A stretch of 64,000 bases of DNA from Clostridia bacterium (GTDB lineage: Bacteria > Bacillota_A > Clostridia > Christensenellales > Aristaeellaceae), in contig JAFWYA010000014.1 of assembly GCA_017517815.1 (NCBI GenBank), forward strand, positions 62,001-126,000. Direction: 5' to 3'. Each line of letters starts with the position of its first letter. Position 1 is the stretch's first letter. This document shows positions 7,817 through 15,950 of the stretch, piece after piece. Both the position numbers and the translations under genes were made by a program. A model generated the notes under the pieces. It saw only the letters and a program-made list of their open reading frames with translations. It searched no databases and was not told where the DNA came from.

Positions 7817-8697
7817 GCCTTTTCCAGCGCGCGCTTGCCGATGAGGTAGCTGCCCACCAGACCGCTCACGGGGAACAGCTTGGGCGCAACGATATATTCA
7901 TCGATGTTTTCGGTGATCATGGGAGACTGCACATAGCCGTTAAGCAGGCGTGCAGTCTCTTTGCGTACCATGGGCAGAATGTTTTCGCGCTGCATCACGC
8001 CGCCGCCCAGCACGATCTTCTGGGGGCTGACGGTCACGATGAGGTTAACGCACATCTGCGCCAGATAATGCGCCTCCAGTTCAAACACAGGATGATCGTC
8101 CGGCAGGTTCTTCGCGTCGCCGCCAATGCGCGCGCCAATGGCAGGGCCTGCAGCCAATCCTTCCAGGCAGCCGTCATGATAGGGACACACGCCATGCGGG
8201 ATGGGGTCGTCCTCGCGGGGACGCAGCAGCATATGGCCCACCTCGGGATGCAGCATACCATGCGCGGTTTTTCCGTTGACATACACGCCGCCGCCGATAC
8301 CCGTGCCCACGGTGATGTACACAGCATTTTCACAGCCCTGTGCCGCGCCAAGCTCCGCCTCGGCGATGATGGCGGCGTTGACGTCAGTATCGATGGCTGC
8401 GGGAATATCGCGGCCGTCCAGCAGGTTCTTCAGAAGGGGATAATCCTTCCACGCCAGCTTGGGGGTGGAGGTGATATTGCCATAGGCGGGCGATTTTTCG
8501 TCCAGATCCAGCGGGCCAAAGCTGCCCACGCCCAGCGCATCCACCTCATGCCGGCGGAAAAAATCGATCATGCCGGGCATGGTCTCCTCCGGGGTGAGGG
8601 TGGGTACGGTCAGCCTTTCCAGCTCGTTGCCCTGTTCGTCATATACAGCCAGCACCATCTTGGTGCCACCGGCTTCCAGCGCGCCGATCTTTTTCAT
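7813..8697 (-). CDS. ROK-family sugar kinase (fructokinase-like)
   Basis: 294 residues, starting at the ATG nine bases after AGGAG. ROK features: the N-terminal phosphate loop ALEAGGTK, GVGSFGPLDLD, catalytic Asp in AAIDTDVNAA, TVGTGIGGGVYVNG, and a zinc-type cluster HGVCPYHDGCLEGLA. The form with P-Y-H-D between the cysteines matches the YdhR/GmuE-like fructokinase branch. The likely reaction is ATP-dependent 6-phosphorylation of fructose or a similar hexose in the cytoplasm. No terminator separates it from the convergent small gene, whose stop it overlaps. Confidence 0.85.
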   Translation of the reverse strand: MKKIGALEAGGTKMVLAVYDEQGNELERLTVPTLTPEETMPGMIDFFRRHEVDALGVGSFGPLDLDEKSPAYGNITSTPKLAWKDYPLLKNLLDGRDIPAAIDTDVNAAIIAEAELGAAQGCENAVYITVGTGIGGGVYVNGKTAHGMLHPEVGHMLLRPREDDPIPHGVCPYHDGCLEGLAAGPAIGARIGGDAKNLPDDHPVFELEAHYLAQMCVNLIVTVSPQKIVLGGGVMQRENILPMVRKETARLLNGYVQSPMITENIDEYIVAPKLFPVSGLVGSYLIGKRALEKA

Positions 8698-8788
8698 TTT
8701 CAACTGCTCCTTTCATGGGGCTTTGGGTATTCTTTTCGCCGGAAATGGTGCATATCCTTCTGCATACCGAAAATAAGGAGGCTGCGCC

Positions 8789-9763
8789 ATGCCCACCCGA
8801 CGCACGGGCGTGCTTACCGCCCTGCTGCTGACCGCCGCGCTGTTTGCCGCCATGCCGGGCCTTGTGCGCGACGCGCTCAGCCGCGATCCCAACCGCATGC
8901 ACCCCAGCCTGCGCCCGCCGGTCGTGCATACGCTCACCGTATGGCTGCTGCCCGAGGACGCAGGCGACGCTCAGTGCATCCGCAAACTGTGTTCTGCCTT
9001 TGAAAAACAAAACCGGGGCGTGCGTATTTTCCTGCGCAAGGTCACGGCGGATGAGCTGTATGGCGAAACGGCCATCCTGCCCGACGCCGTGCTGTTTGTG
9101 ACCGGCGAGATCACGCAGGATACCCTCATCCCGCTTGTCGTGGAAGGGTTGGAGGATTCCTCCGGCACAAGCGGCAGCGTGCGCTATGCCGCGCCTGTGT
9201 GGTATGCGCCGACGGTGCTGAGCTACCCTTCGCAATGGGGCGATGATCCATGGCCCATGCTCACCCTCGCGGATACGCTTGCATTGCCCTCCGGCGTGGC
9301 CCTGCAGCAACTGATGATGACCTGTCCGCCGTCGCTTTTGCCGGAGGTGGTCGCAGCTGCGCTGGGACGCGCGTCCCCTTCGCCTTCGCCTGCACCTCCC
9401 GGCGATTCGCTGCCGCGTTCCCGTGGGCGCACACCCACACCTGCGCCCACAGCCGTTCATCAGGCAAAGGTACTGACAGCAGCGCAGCATGCACAGCGCG
9501 GCGAGGGGTTTTCAGCGCTGCCCCTTTCCCCAGCCGTCAGCGACCGCGTGCGTTACGTCGCCCTCTGCCGTGACAGTGACCCGGCACGTGCGTTTCTCCA
9601 CTTTCTTATACAGGCCGACGTTGCAGAATACGGACTGGAACCCGCGCCCGCCTCCGTGCTGCCAAATGCCTTTGCCCACACCCGGCAGGAGATTGCCCAG
9701 CTGTGTCTGGACGGTTTCACCCGCATGGCCGACCCGGCGCAGACGCTGCTGATGCTCAGATGA
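8789..9763 (+). CDS. Exported protein resembling an ABC solute-binding protein
   Basis: 324 residues, with AAGGAGG upstream of 8789. Residues 8-26 form an uncleaved or weakly cleaved export helix without a lipobox Cys. HTLTVWLLPEDAGDAQCIRKLCSAFEKQNRGVRI resembles the first lobe of family 1 extracellular sugar-binding proteins. YAAPVWYAPTVLSYPSQWGDDPWPMLTLADTLAL resembles the hinge/ligand region. A low-complexity Ser/Pro/Arg insert (about 190-215) follows. It is shorter than ordinary family members (about 400-450) and has no permease or ATPase beside it, so transport is doubtful. A regulatory or degenerated role is possible. Confidence 0.5.
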   Translation: MPTRRTGVLTALLLTAALFAAMPGLVRDALSRDPNRMHPSLRPPVVHTLTVWLLPEDAGDAQCIRKLCSAFEKQNRGVRIFLRKVTADELYGETAILPDAVLFVTGEITQDTLIPLVVEGLEDSSGTSGSVRYAAPVWYAPTVLSYPSQWGDDPWPMLTLADTLALPSGVALQQLMMTCPPSLLPEVVAAALGRASPSPSPAPPGDSLPRSRGRTPTPAPTAVHQAKVLTAAQHAQRGEGFSALPLSPAVSDRVRYVALCRDSDPARAFLHFLIQADVAEYGLEPAPASVLPNAFAHTRQEIAQLCLDGFTRMADPAQTLLMLR

Positions 9764-9833
9764 ACCCCTGCATAAAAACCCCCGGTTTTCCCATACTAAG
9801 CCATGTATTCAATTTCCGTCGGAGGCGATCAGC

Positions 9834-10535
9834 ATGACACAGACCATCACCCATCCCAGAGGCGGCTGGCAGCAGCAGGAGATCGATCTGCTTTTTTTGG
9901 CAGTGAACGAAGCGGCGCAGACCGGCACGCCCCTGCGCGATGTTTTTGCACAGGTGGGCGAAAAGCTCAACCGCAGGCCCAATTCCATCCGCAATTTCTA
10001 CTATGCCCGCGTGCGCGAAACCCCCGGCCTTACCCTTCGCAAAACGCCCTTCCGCTCCTTTACCGACGACGAGGTGCACCAGCTTCTGCGCGACGTGCTC
10101 ATCGGCCGTGGCAGCGGCGAAAGCGTGCGCGCCTGCGTAACACGGCTGGCCGGCGGCGACCGGTCGGGCATGCTGCGCTATCAGAACAAATACCGCTCCA
10201 TTTTGAAAAATCATCCTGAAATGCTGATGGAGGTCGCGCAGGAGCTGCGCGCCGAGGGGCTGCCCTGTCCCGAGAACGCCGCTGCCTGCCGCCGCTACGA
10301 GCGGGCCGGTCGTGAATGCGACGCGCTGGCCGATCTCAGGCCGCACATGAGCGACCCGGCAGTGCAGGATATGGTGAACGCGCTTCATACGCTGCTGAGC
10401 CGTGCACAGGAGGGTACCGTGCCCTACGCCCGCTTTGCCGAGGCGCAAAAAGAGGCCGACCGCCTGAAGGTGGAGGTCGACCTGTTGAAAATGGCGCTTG
10501 AAGACGCGCGCGACGCACAAAAAACCCCGGACTGA
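9834..10535 (+). CDS. RsfA-like SANT/Myb-domain transcription factor
   Basis: 233 residues with GGAGG nine bases before the ATG. Residues 8-60 (GGWQQQEIDLLFLAVNEAAQTG...VFAQVGEKLNRRPNSIRNFYYARVRE) match the Myb/SANT-type domain of RsfA-like prespore regulators. A second helical segment (TDDEVHQLLRDVLIGRGSGESVRACVTRLAGGD) looks like a related repeat. The C-terminus (about 195-230) is a predicted coiled coil (FAEAQKEADRLKVEVDLLKMALEDA). With sleB-ypeB in the window, a sporulation role is reasonable but not shown. The terminator stem begins inside the last codons. Confidence 0.65.
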   Translation: MTQTITHPRGGWQQQEIDLLFLAVNEAAQTGTPLRDVFAQVGEKLNRRPNSIRNFYYARVRETPGLTLRKTPFRSFTDDEVHQLLRDVLIGRGSGESVRACVTRLAGGDRSGMLRYQNKYRSILKNHPEMLMEVAQELRAEGLPCPENAAACRRYERAGRECDALADLRPHMSDPAVQDMVNALHTLLSRAQEGTVPYARFAEAQKEADRLKVEVDLLKMALEDARDAQKTPD

Positions 10536-10550
10536 TCCGTCCGGGGTTTA
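10523..10550. terminator. Bidirectional terminator
   Basis: AACCCCGGAC (10523-10532) pairs with GTCCGGGGTT (10539-10548). It serves the RsfA-like gene and the convergent lipoprotein gene. Confidence 0.8.
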
Positions 10551-10555
10551 TGCAT

Positions 10556-12292
10556 TTACATATTGTTGGGCACAGCGTTGGAACTGAACAGCCTGCGCTG
10601 CGTATCCTGACCGGCGATGCCGTCGATGTACAGGCCGTTGACCTCCTGGAAGATCATCACAGCGTTTTCCGTGGCGTTGTCATAGGTGCCGGTGATATCG
10701 CCGTCGTAGTACTTCAGCTCGTACAGCGCATACTGCAGGCGCTTGACCGCGCTGCCGCTGGAACCTGTCTGCAGCTTGCTGTAGCTGCCCGACTCGCTGG
10801 TGCCGCCGTACAGCAGGCGCTGGGTAGACGGGCCGGCCATACCGGTCACGCGCAGGCCAGCCGCACGCTGATAGGCCTCCACAGCCTTTTGTGTACCGGA
10901 ACCGAAGTCGCCGTCAAGGCTGCCGTTGTAGTAGCCAGTAGCGCTCAGCGCGGACTGCAGGGCTGTCACGTTGGACGAGCTGCCTCCGGAAGAGGACAGG
11001 GTGGAATAACCGTTGGAGGACGCGGTCTTGCCGTAGTTGGTGGGATGATTCTTGCTGGTACTGCCGCTGCCGCCGGAGGTATAGCCGCCGTTGAGCGCAA
11101 TTTCAATAGCGTTGAGCGTAGCGGTGCCGGCAATGCCGTCCGCCGTCAGGCCGCGGTCGCGCTGGAAGGATGCGACGGCAGTGGCCGTAGCCGTGCCGTA
11201 GTCACCGTCGGAGCTGCCCTTGAGGTAGCCCAGCTTGATCAGGTTCTTCTGCAGGGATCGCACAGCGTCGCCGTTCATGCCCTGCTTGAGCGAACCCAGG
11301 TGACCCACCGCGCTGGACGCCTTTCTGGCAGAAGAGGAGTACAGCTTTGCAAGGGTCGTGGGGCCGGCCACGCCGTCGGCAGTCAGGCTGTTGCGCTTCT
11401 GGAAGGCCTTCACGGCAGCCGCGGTGGTCTCGCCGTATTCGCCGTCAGCCGTACCGGTCAGATAGCCCAGCACGATCAGGCGGTTCTGCATGATCTTGAC
11501 CTGCTTGGCGTTGCTGGTGCCCACGTCAAGATAGATATCGGTCTTGCCGTTGGTGTACATGGTAGCGGTGTTGGAACTGGAAGAGCTGGACGAACCGGAG
11601 GAGCTGCTGCTGCCGGAAGATGTGGACGTCGTGGGCCTGGCCGTCACGGTGGTGGCGGTCTTGCGCTTGGCGCTGCCGGAATACAGCTTCTCCTGCGTAT
11701 TGCGGCCGGCCTTGCCGTCCACGCTCAGGCCGTGCGCCGCCTGGAAGTCGCGCACAGCGGCTTCGGTGCCCTGGCCGAACTTGCCGTCCACGCTGCCGGT
11801 GTAGTAGCCCAGATTTTTGAGCTGCTGCTGCAATCTCTTGACGTCGCTGCCCTCGCTGCCCACCTTCAGCGACGAACTGCCGCTGGAGGAGCTGGACGCG
11901 CTGCCGCTGGTGGCCGTGGTGGGCCTGGGCGTAGCGGTGTTCTTGGGGCCGACGGTGGCCGTCACGATGGAAGGCACGCTGGTGGGCACGCTGATGGACG
12001 TGCCGGCGGTGGGCTGCACATTGCTGGGCGGGTTGGTGGCGGTATCAGCGCCGAAATCCCACGAGGACCAGTCCACCTCGTTGGAGGTGGGGGCCGGGGT
12101 GGGCGTGACCGTCACCGTGGGCGTGGGCGTGATCACCGTGGTAAAGCCCTGATTGTCCACAATGTCCAGACCATTCTGATTATCCACCACGCGGTCGGGC
12201 TCCATATAGCAGGAGCTCAGCACCACACAGGCCAGCGCCAGCATGGCCAGCAGCGCAAGGCGCTTGAAGGTGGAGGCATTCGTGTGCTTCAT
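10556..12292 (-). CDS. Lipoprotein with five peptidoglycan-binding repeats
   Basis: 578 residues from the ATG at 12292 (GGAG nearby; an upstream TTG is less likely). The signal peptide ends in the lipobox VLSSC with Cys28. A Pro/Thr and Ser-rich linker (about 45-140) follows, then five PG_binding_1 units. Each carries the LQ..L..LGYY.G..DG.FG..T..AV..FQ...GL..DG.AG..T pattern: about 142-205, 250-315, 330-395, 430-500 and 510-575. Linkers of Ser/Gly separate them. No catalytic domain is present, so this is a wall-anchoring or scaffold protein on the outer face of the membrane. Confidence 0.85.
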   Translation of the reverse strand: MKHTNASTFKRLALLAMLALACVVLSSCYMEPDRVVDNQNGLDIVDNQGFTTVITPTPTVTVTPTPAPTSNEVDWSSWDFGADTATNPPSNVQPTAGTSISVPTSVPSIVTATVGPKNTATPRPTTATSGSASSSSSGSSSLKVGSEGSDVKRLQQQLKNLGYYTGSVDGKFGQGTEAAVRDFQAAHGLSVDGKAGRNTQEKLYSGSAKRKTATTVTARPTTSTSSGSSSSSGSSSSSSSNTATMYTNGKTDIYLDVGTSNAKQVKIMQNRLIVLGYLTGTADGEYGETTAAAVKAFQKRNSLTADGVAGPTTLAKLYSSSARKASSAVGHLGSLKQGMNGDAVRSLQKNLIKLGYLKGSSDGDYGTATATAVASFQRDRGLTADGIAGTATLNAIEIALNGGYTSGGSGSTSKNHPTNYGKTASSNGYSTLSSSGGSSSNVTALQSALSATGYYNGSLDGDFGSGTQKAVEAYQRAAGLRVTGMAGPSTQRLLYGGTSESGSYSKLQTGSSGSAVKRLQYALYELKYYDGDITGTYDNATENAVMIFQEVNGLYIDGIAGQDTQRRLFSSNAVPNNM

Positions 12293-12375
12293 ATACAACA
12301 CTCCATTCGCAAAAAGAGATGAAGGGGAAATTGTTACAAACTTGTGATGCGCATACGGGTATGCATCATCAAGGG

Positions 12376-12404
12376 TATTGTACAGGGAAAACGTTGGAAA
12401 ATCA
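12376..12404 (-). promoter_or_regulatory. Promoter of the peptidoglycan-binding lipoprotein
   Basis: On the minus strand TTGATT (12404-12399) and TACAAT (12381-12376) are 17 bases apart, leaving a leader of about 75 nt. Confidence 0.6.
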
Positions 12405-12609
12405 ATACCTAATATTCATCTTACCATCAATTTAACGAATCGGACATGAATTTTCTTCCCGTTTTTTCGACATATTTCCGTCATATTTTTGTTTTATTGT
12501 TTATTTTCCTGTTTTAGATATAAAACCGGCATGCGCCGGTGGCATATCGACCAAGGTACAGAAAAGCCAAGTCCATCCCACGATCCCGGCTTGACTTTTC
12601 CGCAACAAA

Positions 12610-12641
12610 AATCCGGAGCGCCTCTGCACTCCGGATTTTTT
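12610..12641. terminator. Bidirectional-type terminator before the nucleoside hydrolase stop
   Basis: AATCCGGAG (12610-12618) pairs with CTCCGGATT (12629-12637), with T and A runs on both sides. On the minus strand it terminates the nucleoside hydrolase gene. Confidence 0.8.
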
Positions 12642-12648
12642 GCACATA

Positions 12649-13563
12649 TTACTTTGTCAGCCTGCCAAACACGTCCTCCCACAGGGGATCGCGGTTGACG
12701 GCATATACATATTTGATCATATGGCGGGTGGGATCGCTGGCCCAGTGGCCGTCATAGGCGGGAATGGGGCTGGGGATGAGCTTGTCCTGCACAAACTTTT
12801 CATCCTCATCCAAAAGCCATGCGATGGTCGTCACGTCCCAGATGACGCGGCTCCACGGCTTGCCCTTGGCGTAGGCGTTGGCCTCGTCGATGGTGTGCTG
12901 GGCCAGATACGTGCACAGCGGATTTTTGTCCATCAGCCAATAGCGCAGCTCGGGCTCGGTGGTGGAGAAATGGCTCACCACGCCCATGCAGGGCAGCACC
13001 ACCACCGGCACGCCGCAGCCAAACACCACGCGTGCGCCTGCGATATCCTGATGCAGGTTGAACTCGCGGTTATGCGGCCATTCCAGCGCATGCCCGCCCA
13101 GCCAGATGAGCACCATGCGCTCGCGGATTTCAGGGTTCAAAAGCAGCGCCGAGGCGACGTTTGTGATGGCGCCGATGGCCACCACATACAGCGGATTTTC
13201 GCTGGTGTAGTTCATGGCGCGCTTTGCAAGGTCCTCCGCCGCAGGAGAGGGAACGGGAGTGGTTTCGTCCGGCAGGTAGCTGCGCGAACCCTTGAACACC
13301 CGCTCAGGGTGATTCCAGCCGATCAGCGAGGTGATTTTGAGGATCTCGTCATAGCTGCGCAGCATGCCGTCCTCCGGGCTGGTGGAGTGCATGTTGAAAA
13401 ACGGCGCAGCGTATACAGCAACCGTATTCAGCTTTTCCGGTGCGCTGAGCAGATAGGCCAGCGCGAACTGGTCGTCGATTTCATTGTAGGTATCGGTATC
13501 CAGCACCACGTCCACTTTACCCGTGGGGCGCTTAAGCATTTCCAGGCGTTTGGCTTCAGTCAT
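12649..13563 (-). CDS. Inosine/uridine-preferring nucleoside hydrolase family protein
   Basis: 304 residues from the ATG at 13563, eight bases after GGAGG (a GTG five codons earlier overlaps the ribosome site). The N-terminal DTDTYNEIDDQFAL is the calcium-binding Asp cluster of IUNH enzymes. YVVAIGAITNVASALL and the later WDVTTIAWLL are also family motifs. The expected reaction is hydrolysis of the N-glycosidic bond of nucleosides to free base and ribose in the cytoplasm. It is divergent from a Gfo/Idh dehydrogenase across a perfect inverted repeat, suggesting shared control. Confidence 0.85.
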   Translation of the reverse strand: MTEAKRLEMLKRPTGKVDVVLDTDTYNEIDDQFALAYLLSAPEKLNTVAVYAAPFFNMHSTSPEDGMLRSYDEILKITSLIGWNHPERVFKGSRSYLPDETTPVPSPAAEDLAKRAMNYTSENPLYVVAIGAITNVASALLLNPEIRERMVLIWLGGHALEWPHNREFNLHQDIAGARVVFGCGVPVVVLPCMGVVSHFSTTEPELRYWLMDKNPLCTYLAQHTIDEANAYAKGKPWSRVIWDVTTIAWLLDEDEKFVQDKLIPSPIPAYDGHWASDPTRHMIKYVYAVNRDPLWEDVFGRLTK

Positions 13564-13587
13564 ACATTTGTCCTCCACAGCGGGAAA

Positions 13588-13640
13588 TTGTGATGACAGT
13601 ATAGCACAGCCCCCGCGATTGTGCTATACTGTCATCACAA
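13588..13640. promoter_or_regulatory. Perfect 21-bp inverted repeat in a divergent promoter
   Basis: The left arm 13588-13608 (starting TTGTGATGACAG) and right arm 13620-13640 (ending CTGTCATCACAA) are exact reverse complements around an 11-base spacer. Each arm carries a TATACT -10-like box pointing outward (plus strand 13625-13630, minus strand 13603-13598). The -35 regions are poor, so control by a dimeric regulator is plausible. Confidence 0.6.
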
Positions 13641-13671
13641 AAAGTCGTTATACGAAAGGATGGATTCATTT

Positions 13672-14934
13672 ATGAAGCCCGTCACTGTCGCCATTGCCGG
13701 CTGCGGTTCCCGCGGTCAGGATACCTATGCCGCCTGTCAGGAGCGTTTCGGCGATCGCATGCAGATCGTCGCCGCCGCGGATATCCGCCCCGAAAAGCTC
13801 AGGCAGATGCAGGAACGTTTTGGCCTGACCCCTGCCCAGTGCTACAGCAGTGCTGAAAGCATGCTGCAGGACGGCAAAATCGCCGACGTCATGTTCATCT
13901 GCACGCCCGACCGCATGCACTACTCCGAGGCCATGGAGGCGCTGCGCCTGGGCTACCACCTGCTGTTGGAAAAGCCCATCGCCCCCACCCCGCGGCAGTG
14001 CCTTGACATCGAGCGCGAGGCCACGCAGCGCGGGCTGCATGTGGCGGTGTGCCATGTGCTGCGCTACACCGTGTTTTACCAGACGCTCAAGCAGCTCATC
14101 GACGAGGGCCGCGTGGGCGAAGTGGTCAGCATTCAGGCCATCGAGCGCGTGGCGCACTGGCATCAGGCGCATTCCTTTGTGCGCGGCAACTGGCGCAGCG
14201 CCGGCCTGAGCACCCCGATGATCCTGCAGAAGTGCTGCCACGATATGGACATTCTTTTGTGGCTGTGCGGAAAGCGCTGCCTGCGCGTGTCGTCCTTCGG
14301 CAGCCTGCGCCATTTCAATGCCCAAAACGCCCCCGCAGGCGCACCCGAGCGCTGTACCGACGGCTGCCCCGCAGCTGACACCTGTCCCTACAATGCCGAA
14401 CGTTTCTATCTGGGCAAGCTGCGCGAAAACAGCACCGGCTGGCCTCTGAACGTGCTGACCACCGAATTCACCGAGGAATCCGTGCTGGAGGCGCTGCATC
14501 ACGGCCCCTATGGCCGCTGCGTCTACCGCTGCGACAATGACGTGGTGGATCACCAGGTGGTGAACCTTGAACTGGAAGACGGCGTGACCATCAACTTTAC
14601 CATGTGCGCCTTCACCAAGGACTGCGCACGCCACCTGCGCATCATGGGCACTGCCGGCGAGATTGTGGCCGACATGCAGCAAAACACCATCGACGTGCTG
14701 CCCTTCGTGGGTGAAAACGAGCACATCGACGTGGCCGCCCTTACCAGCGACTTCAGCGGCCATGGCGGCGGCGATGCGCGCCTGCTGGAGGATTTCCTTG
14801 ATCTGGTGCAGCAGACCGGCCGGAGCAAGGCGCTTACCTCCATCACCCATTCCGTGGAAAGCCACCTGGCCGCGCTGGCGGCGGAAGAATCCCGCCTGAA
14901 TGCAGGCCGCGTGGTGGAGCTGAATCAGTTATAA
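13672..14934 (+). CDS. Gfo/Idh/MocA-family NAD(P)-dependent dehydrogenase
   Basis: 420 residues. The N-terminal Rossmann motif VAIAGCGSRG is followed by IADVMFICTPDRMH and the EKPI motif (about residue 98) that carries the catalytic-domain Lys. An ATG four codons upstream is close to the ribosome site, so 13672 is the likelier start. A Cys-rich segment, ERCTDGCPAADTCPYNAE, is characteristic of a subset of Gfo/Idh proteins. It likely oxidises or reduces a sugar or cyclitol. It is divergent from the nucleoside hydrolase, and its stop overlaps the convergent small gene by six bases. Confidence 0.85.
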   Translation: MKPVTVAIAGCGSRGQDTYAACQERFGDRMQIVAAADIRPEKLRQMQERFGLTPAQCYSSAESMLQDGKIADVMFICTPDRMHYSEAMEALRLGYHLLLEKPIAPTPRQCLDIEREATQRGLHVAVCHVLRYTVFYQTLKQLIDEGRVGEVVSIQAIERVAHWHQAHSFVRGNWRSAGLSTPMILQKCCHDMDILLWLCGKRCLRVSSFGSLRHFNAQNAPAGAPERCTDGCPAADTCPYNAERFYLGKLRENSTGWPLNVLTTEFTEESVLEALHHGPYGRCVYRCDNDVVDHQVVNLELEDGVTINFTMCAFTKDCARHLRIMGTAGEIVADMQQNTIDVLPFVGENEHIDVAALTSDFSGHGGGDARLLEDFLDLVQQTGRSKALTSITHSVESHLAALAAEESRLNAGRVVELNQL

Positions 14935-15099
14935 AACATAAGACCCTGCGCCGTAATCCTCGTAGCGGCTGCAGGGTCTGTGCTTTTTGTTTTCGATTTT
15001 GCGGGTCACAGGCGGCATGTCCCACTTTTTGCGTTTGATCGCATCCAGCTCGCGCCGCGCCTTTTTGCTCATCTTTTCACGGGGAATGAACCTTGTCAT
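14929..15099 (-). CDS. Small basic hypothetical protein, 56 residues
   Basis: A minus-strand frame begins ATG at 15099 (or two codons earlier at 15105), after GAAAGGAAG. A strong promoter lies directly upstream (15128-15156). The product starts MTRFIPREKMSKKARRELD and continues AIKRKKWDMPPVTRKIENKK before a divergent tail. The KKARRELD...W...PVTRKIENKK pattern recalls short basic proteins common in Clostridia. It is strongly positive and could bind nucleic acid or ribosomes, which is inference. Its 3' codons contain the terminator of the opposite gene. Confidence 0.65.
   Translation of the reverse strand: MTRFIPREKMSKKARRELDAIKRKKWDMPPVTRKIENKKHRPCSRYEDYGAGSYVL
14941..14986 (+). terminator. 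Terminator of the dehydrogenase, inside the opposite small gene
   Basis: AGACCCTGC (14941-14949) pairs with GCAGGGTCT (14971-14979), followed by a T-rich stretch. The stem lies within the coding end of the 56-residue gene on the other strand. Confidence 0.6.
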
Positions 15100-15127
15100 T
15101 TCCATCCACTTCCTTTCTTCAATACGT

Positions 15128-15156
15128 ATTATAACATATTATCGCTTTTTTCGCAA
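15128..15156 (-). promoter_or_regulatory. Promoter of the 56-residue protein gene
   Basis: On the minus strand TTGCGA (15156-15151) and TATAAT (15133-15128) are 17 bases apart. Transcription would begin about 20 bases before the start codon. Confidence 0.65.
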
Positions 15157-15176
15157 ATCAGCCCGTTTGAAGGCAT

Positions 15177-15205
15177 GAAAAAAACGGTCTCCGCAAAAGA
15201 GACCG
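15177..15205 (-). terminator. secG terminator
   Basis: CGGTCTC/GAGACCG stem (15185-15205), followed on the minus strand by a run of T (15184-15177). Confidence 0.8.
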
Positions 15206-15228
15206 CTCTTTTCAACCCATTCGGCTTC

Positions 15229-15456
15229 TTAGCCCACGAGCATCATAACGATAGCCAGCAACACGAATACGATCGCGCTGATCTTGGTGATCAGAGCCAG
15301 CTTGGCTTCCATGCCCTTGGCCTTGTTCTTGCCGAAGAAGGTTTCAGCCGCGCCGCTCACAGCGCCCAGGCCGGAACGCTCGCTGCTCTGCAGCAGAACG
15401 GTAACGATCATAACCAGAGCGACAATCATCAGCACGATGCCAATAAACACACTCAT
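15229..15456 (-). CDS. secG: Preprotein translocase subunit SecG
   Basis: 75 residues from the ATG at 15456, which follows AAGGAGGG. Two membrane helices (about 3-24 and 52-74) flank the typical SecG loop LLQSSERSGLGAVSGAAETFFGKNKAKG. The protein associates with SecYE at the plasma membrane and helps export. The longer frame upstream adds ten residues without a ribosome site. It is monocistronic, with its own terminator. Confidence 0.92.
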   Translation of the reverse strand: MSVFIGIVLMIVALVMIVTVLLQSSERSGLGAVSGAAETFFGKNKAKGMEAKLALITKISAIVFVLLAIVMMLVG

Positions 15457-15563
15457 CAGGGGTCCCTCCTTGGCGAATATAGACACATTATATTAGCATT
15501 CTTCCCGAAAAAAAGCAAGAGGGGCTTTACCCTTTTTTGCCCGGACGCAGGCAAATTCCCGCA

Positions 15564-15592
15564 TTGACCGTATACATCGGGTATGATATCAT
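15564..15592 (+). promoter_or_regulatory. Promoter of the DUF1294 gene
   Basis: TTGACC (15564-15569) and TATCAT (15587-15592) are 17 bases apart, with an extended TG before the -10. Confidence 0.6.
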
Positions 15593-15625
15593 CCAAATCA
15601 GCAAAAATGAAAGCAGGTGCAGCTT

Positions 15626-15904
15626 ATGCTGATTGTGATCGCAGTCATTCTCATCATCACCAACACGGTTTCCTTTCTGCTGATGGCACACGACAAGCGC
15701 TGTGCAAAGCAGGGCAAGTGGCGCGTGCCGGAAAAGGCACTGTTTCTCGCAGCGGCCTGCTTTGGCGGGCTGGGCGGCGTGCTTGGCATGCAGCTGCTTC
15801 GGCACAAGACCAAGCACTGGTACTTCCGCGTGTTCTTCCCGCTGATGCTGGCGGTGCAGGTCGTTGCGGTGCTGCTGGTGCTGCGTACGATGGTGGCGCT
15901 GTGA
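15626..15904 (+). CDS. DUF1294 membrane protein
   Basis: 92 residues from the ATG at 15626 (a GTG at 15617 is possible). The first helix MLIVIAVILIITNTVSFLLM is followed by HDKRCAKQGKWRVPEKALFLAAACFGGLGGVLGMQLLRHKTKHWYF, the signature of DUF1294 proteins, and a last helix. Function is unknown in the family. It has its own promoter and a strong bidirectional terminator. Confidence 0.82.
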   Translation: MLIVIAVILIITNTVSFLLMAHDKRCAKQGKWRVPEKALFLAAACFGGLGGVLGMQLLRHKTKHWYFRVFFPLMLAVQVVAVLLVLRTMVAL

Positions 15905-15905
15905 C

Positions 15906-15937
15906 AAAAAAAGGGACGGAAAAATCCGTCCCTTTTT
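15906..15937. terminator. Bidirectional terminator
   Basis: AAGGGACGGA (15911-15920) pairs with TCCGTCCCTT (15925-15934). It serves the DUF1294 gene and the convergent CE7 esterase. Confidence 0.85.
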
Positions 15938-15950
15938 GCATCTCAGCCGT

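Larger units (their letters stand above)
12293..12648. other. Intergenic region, AT-rich, no gene seen
   Basis: About 355 bases hold the promoter of the lipoprotein gene (12376-12404) and the terminator at 12610-12641. The AT-rich stretch 12410-12520 has no frame with a ribosome site on either strand. Confidence 0.5.
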
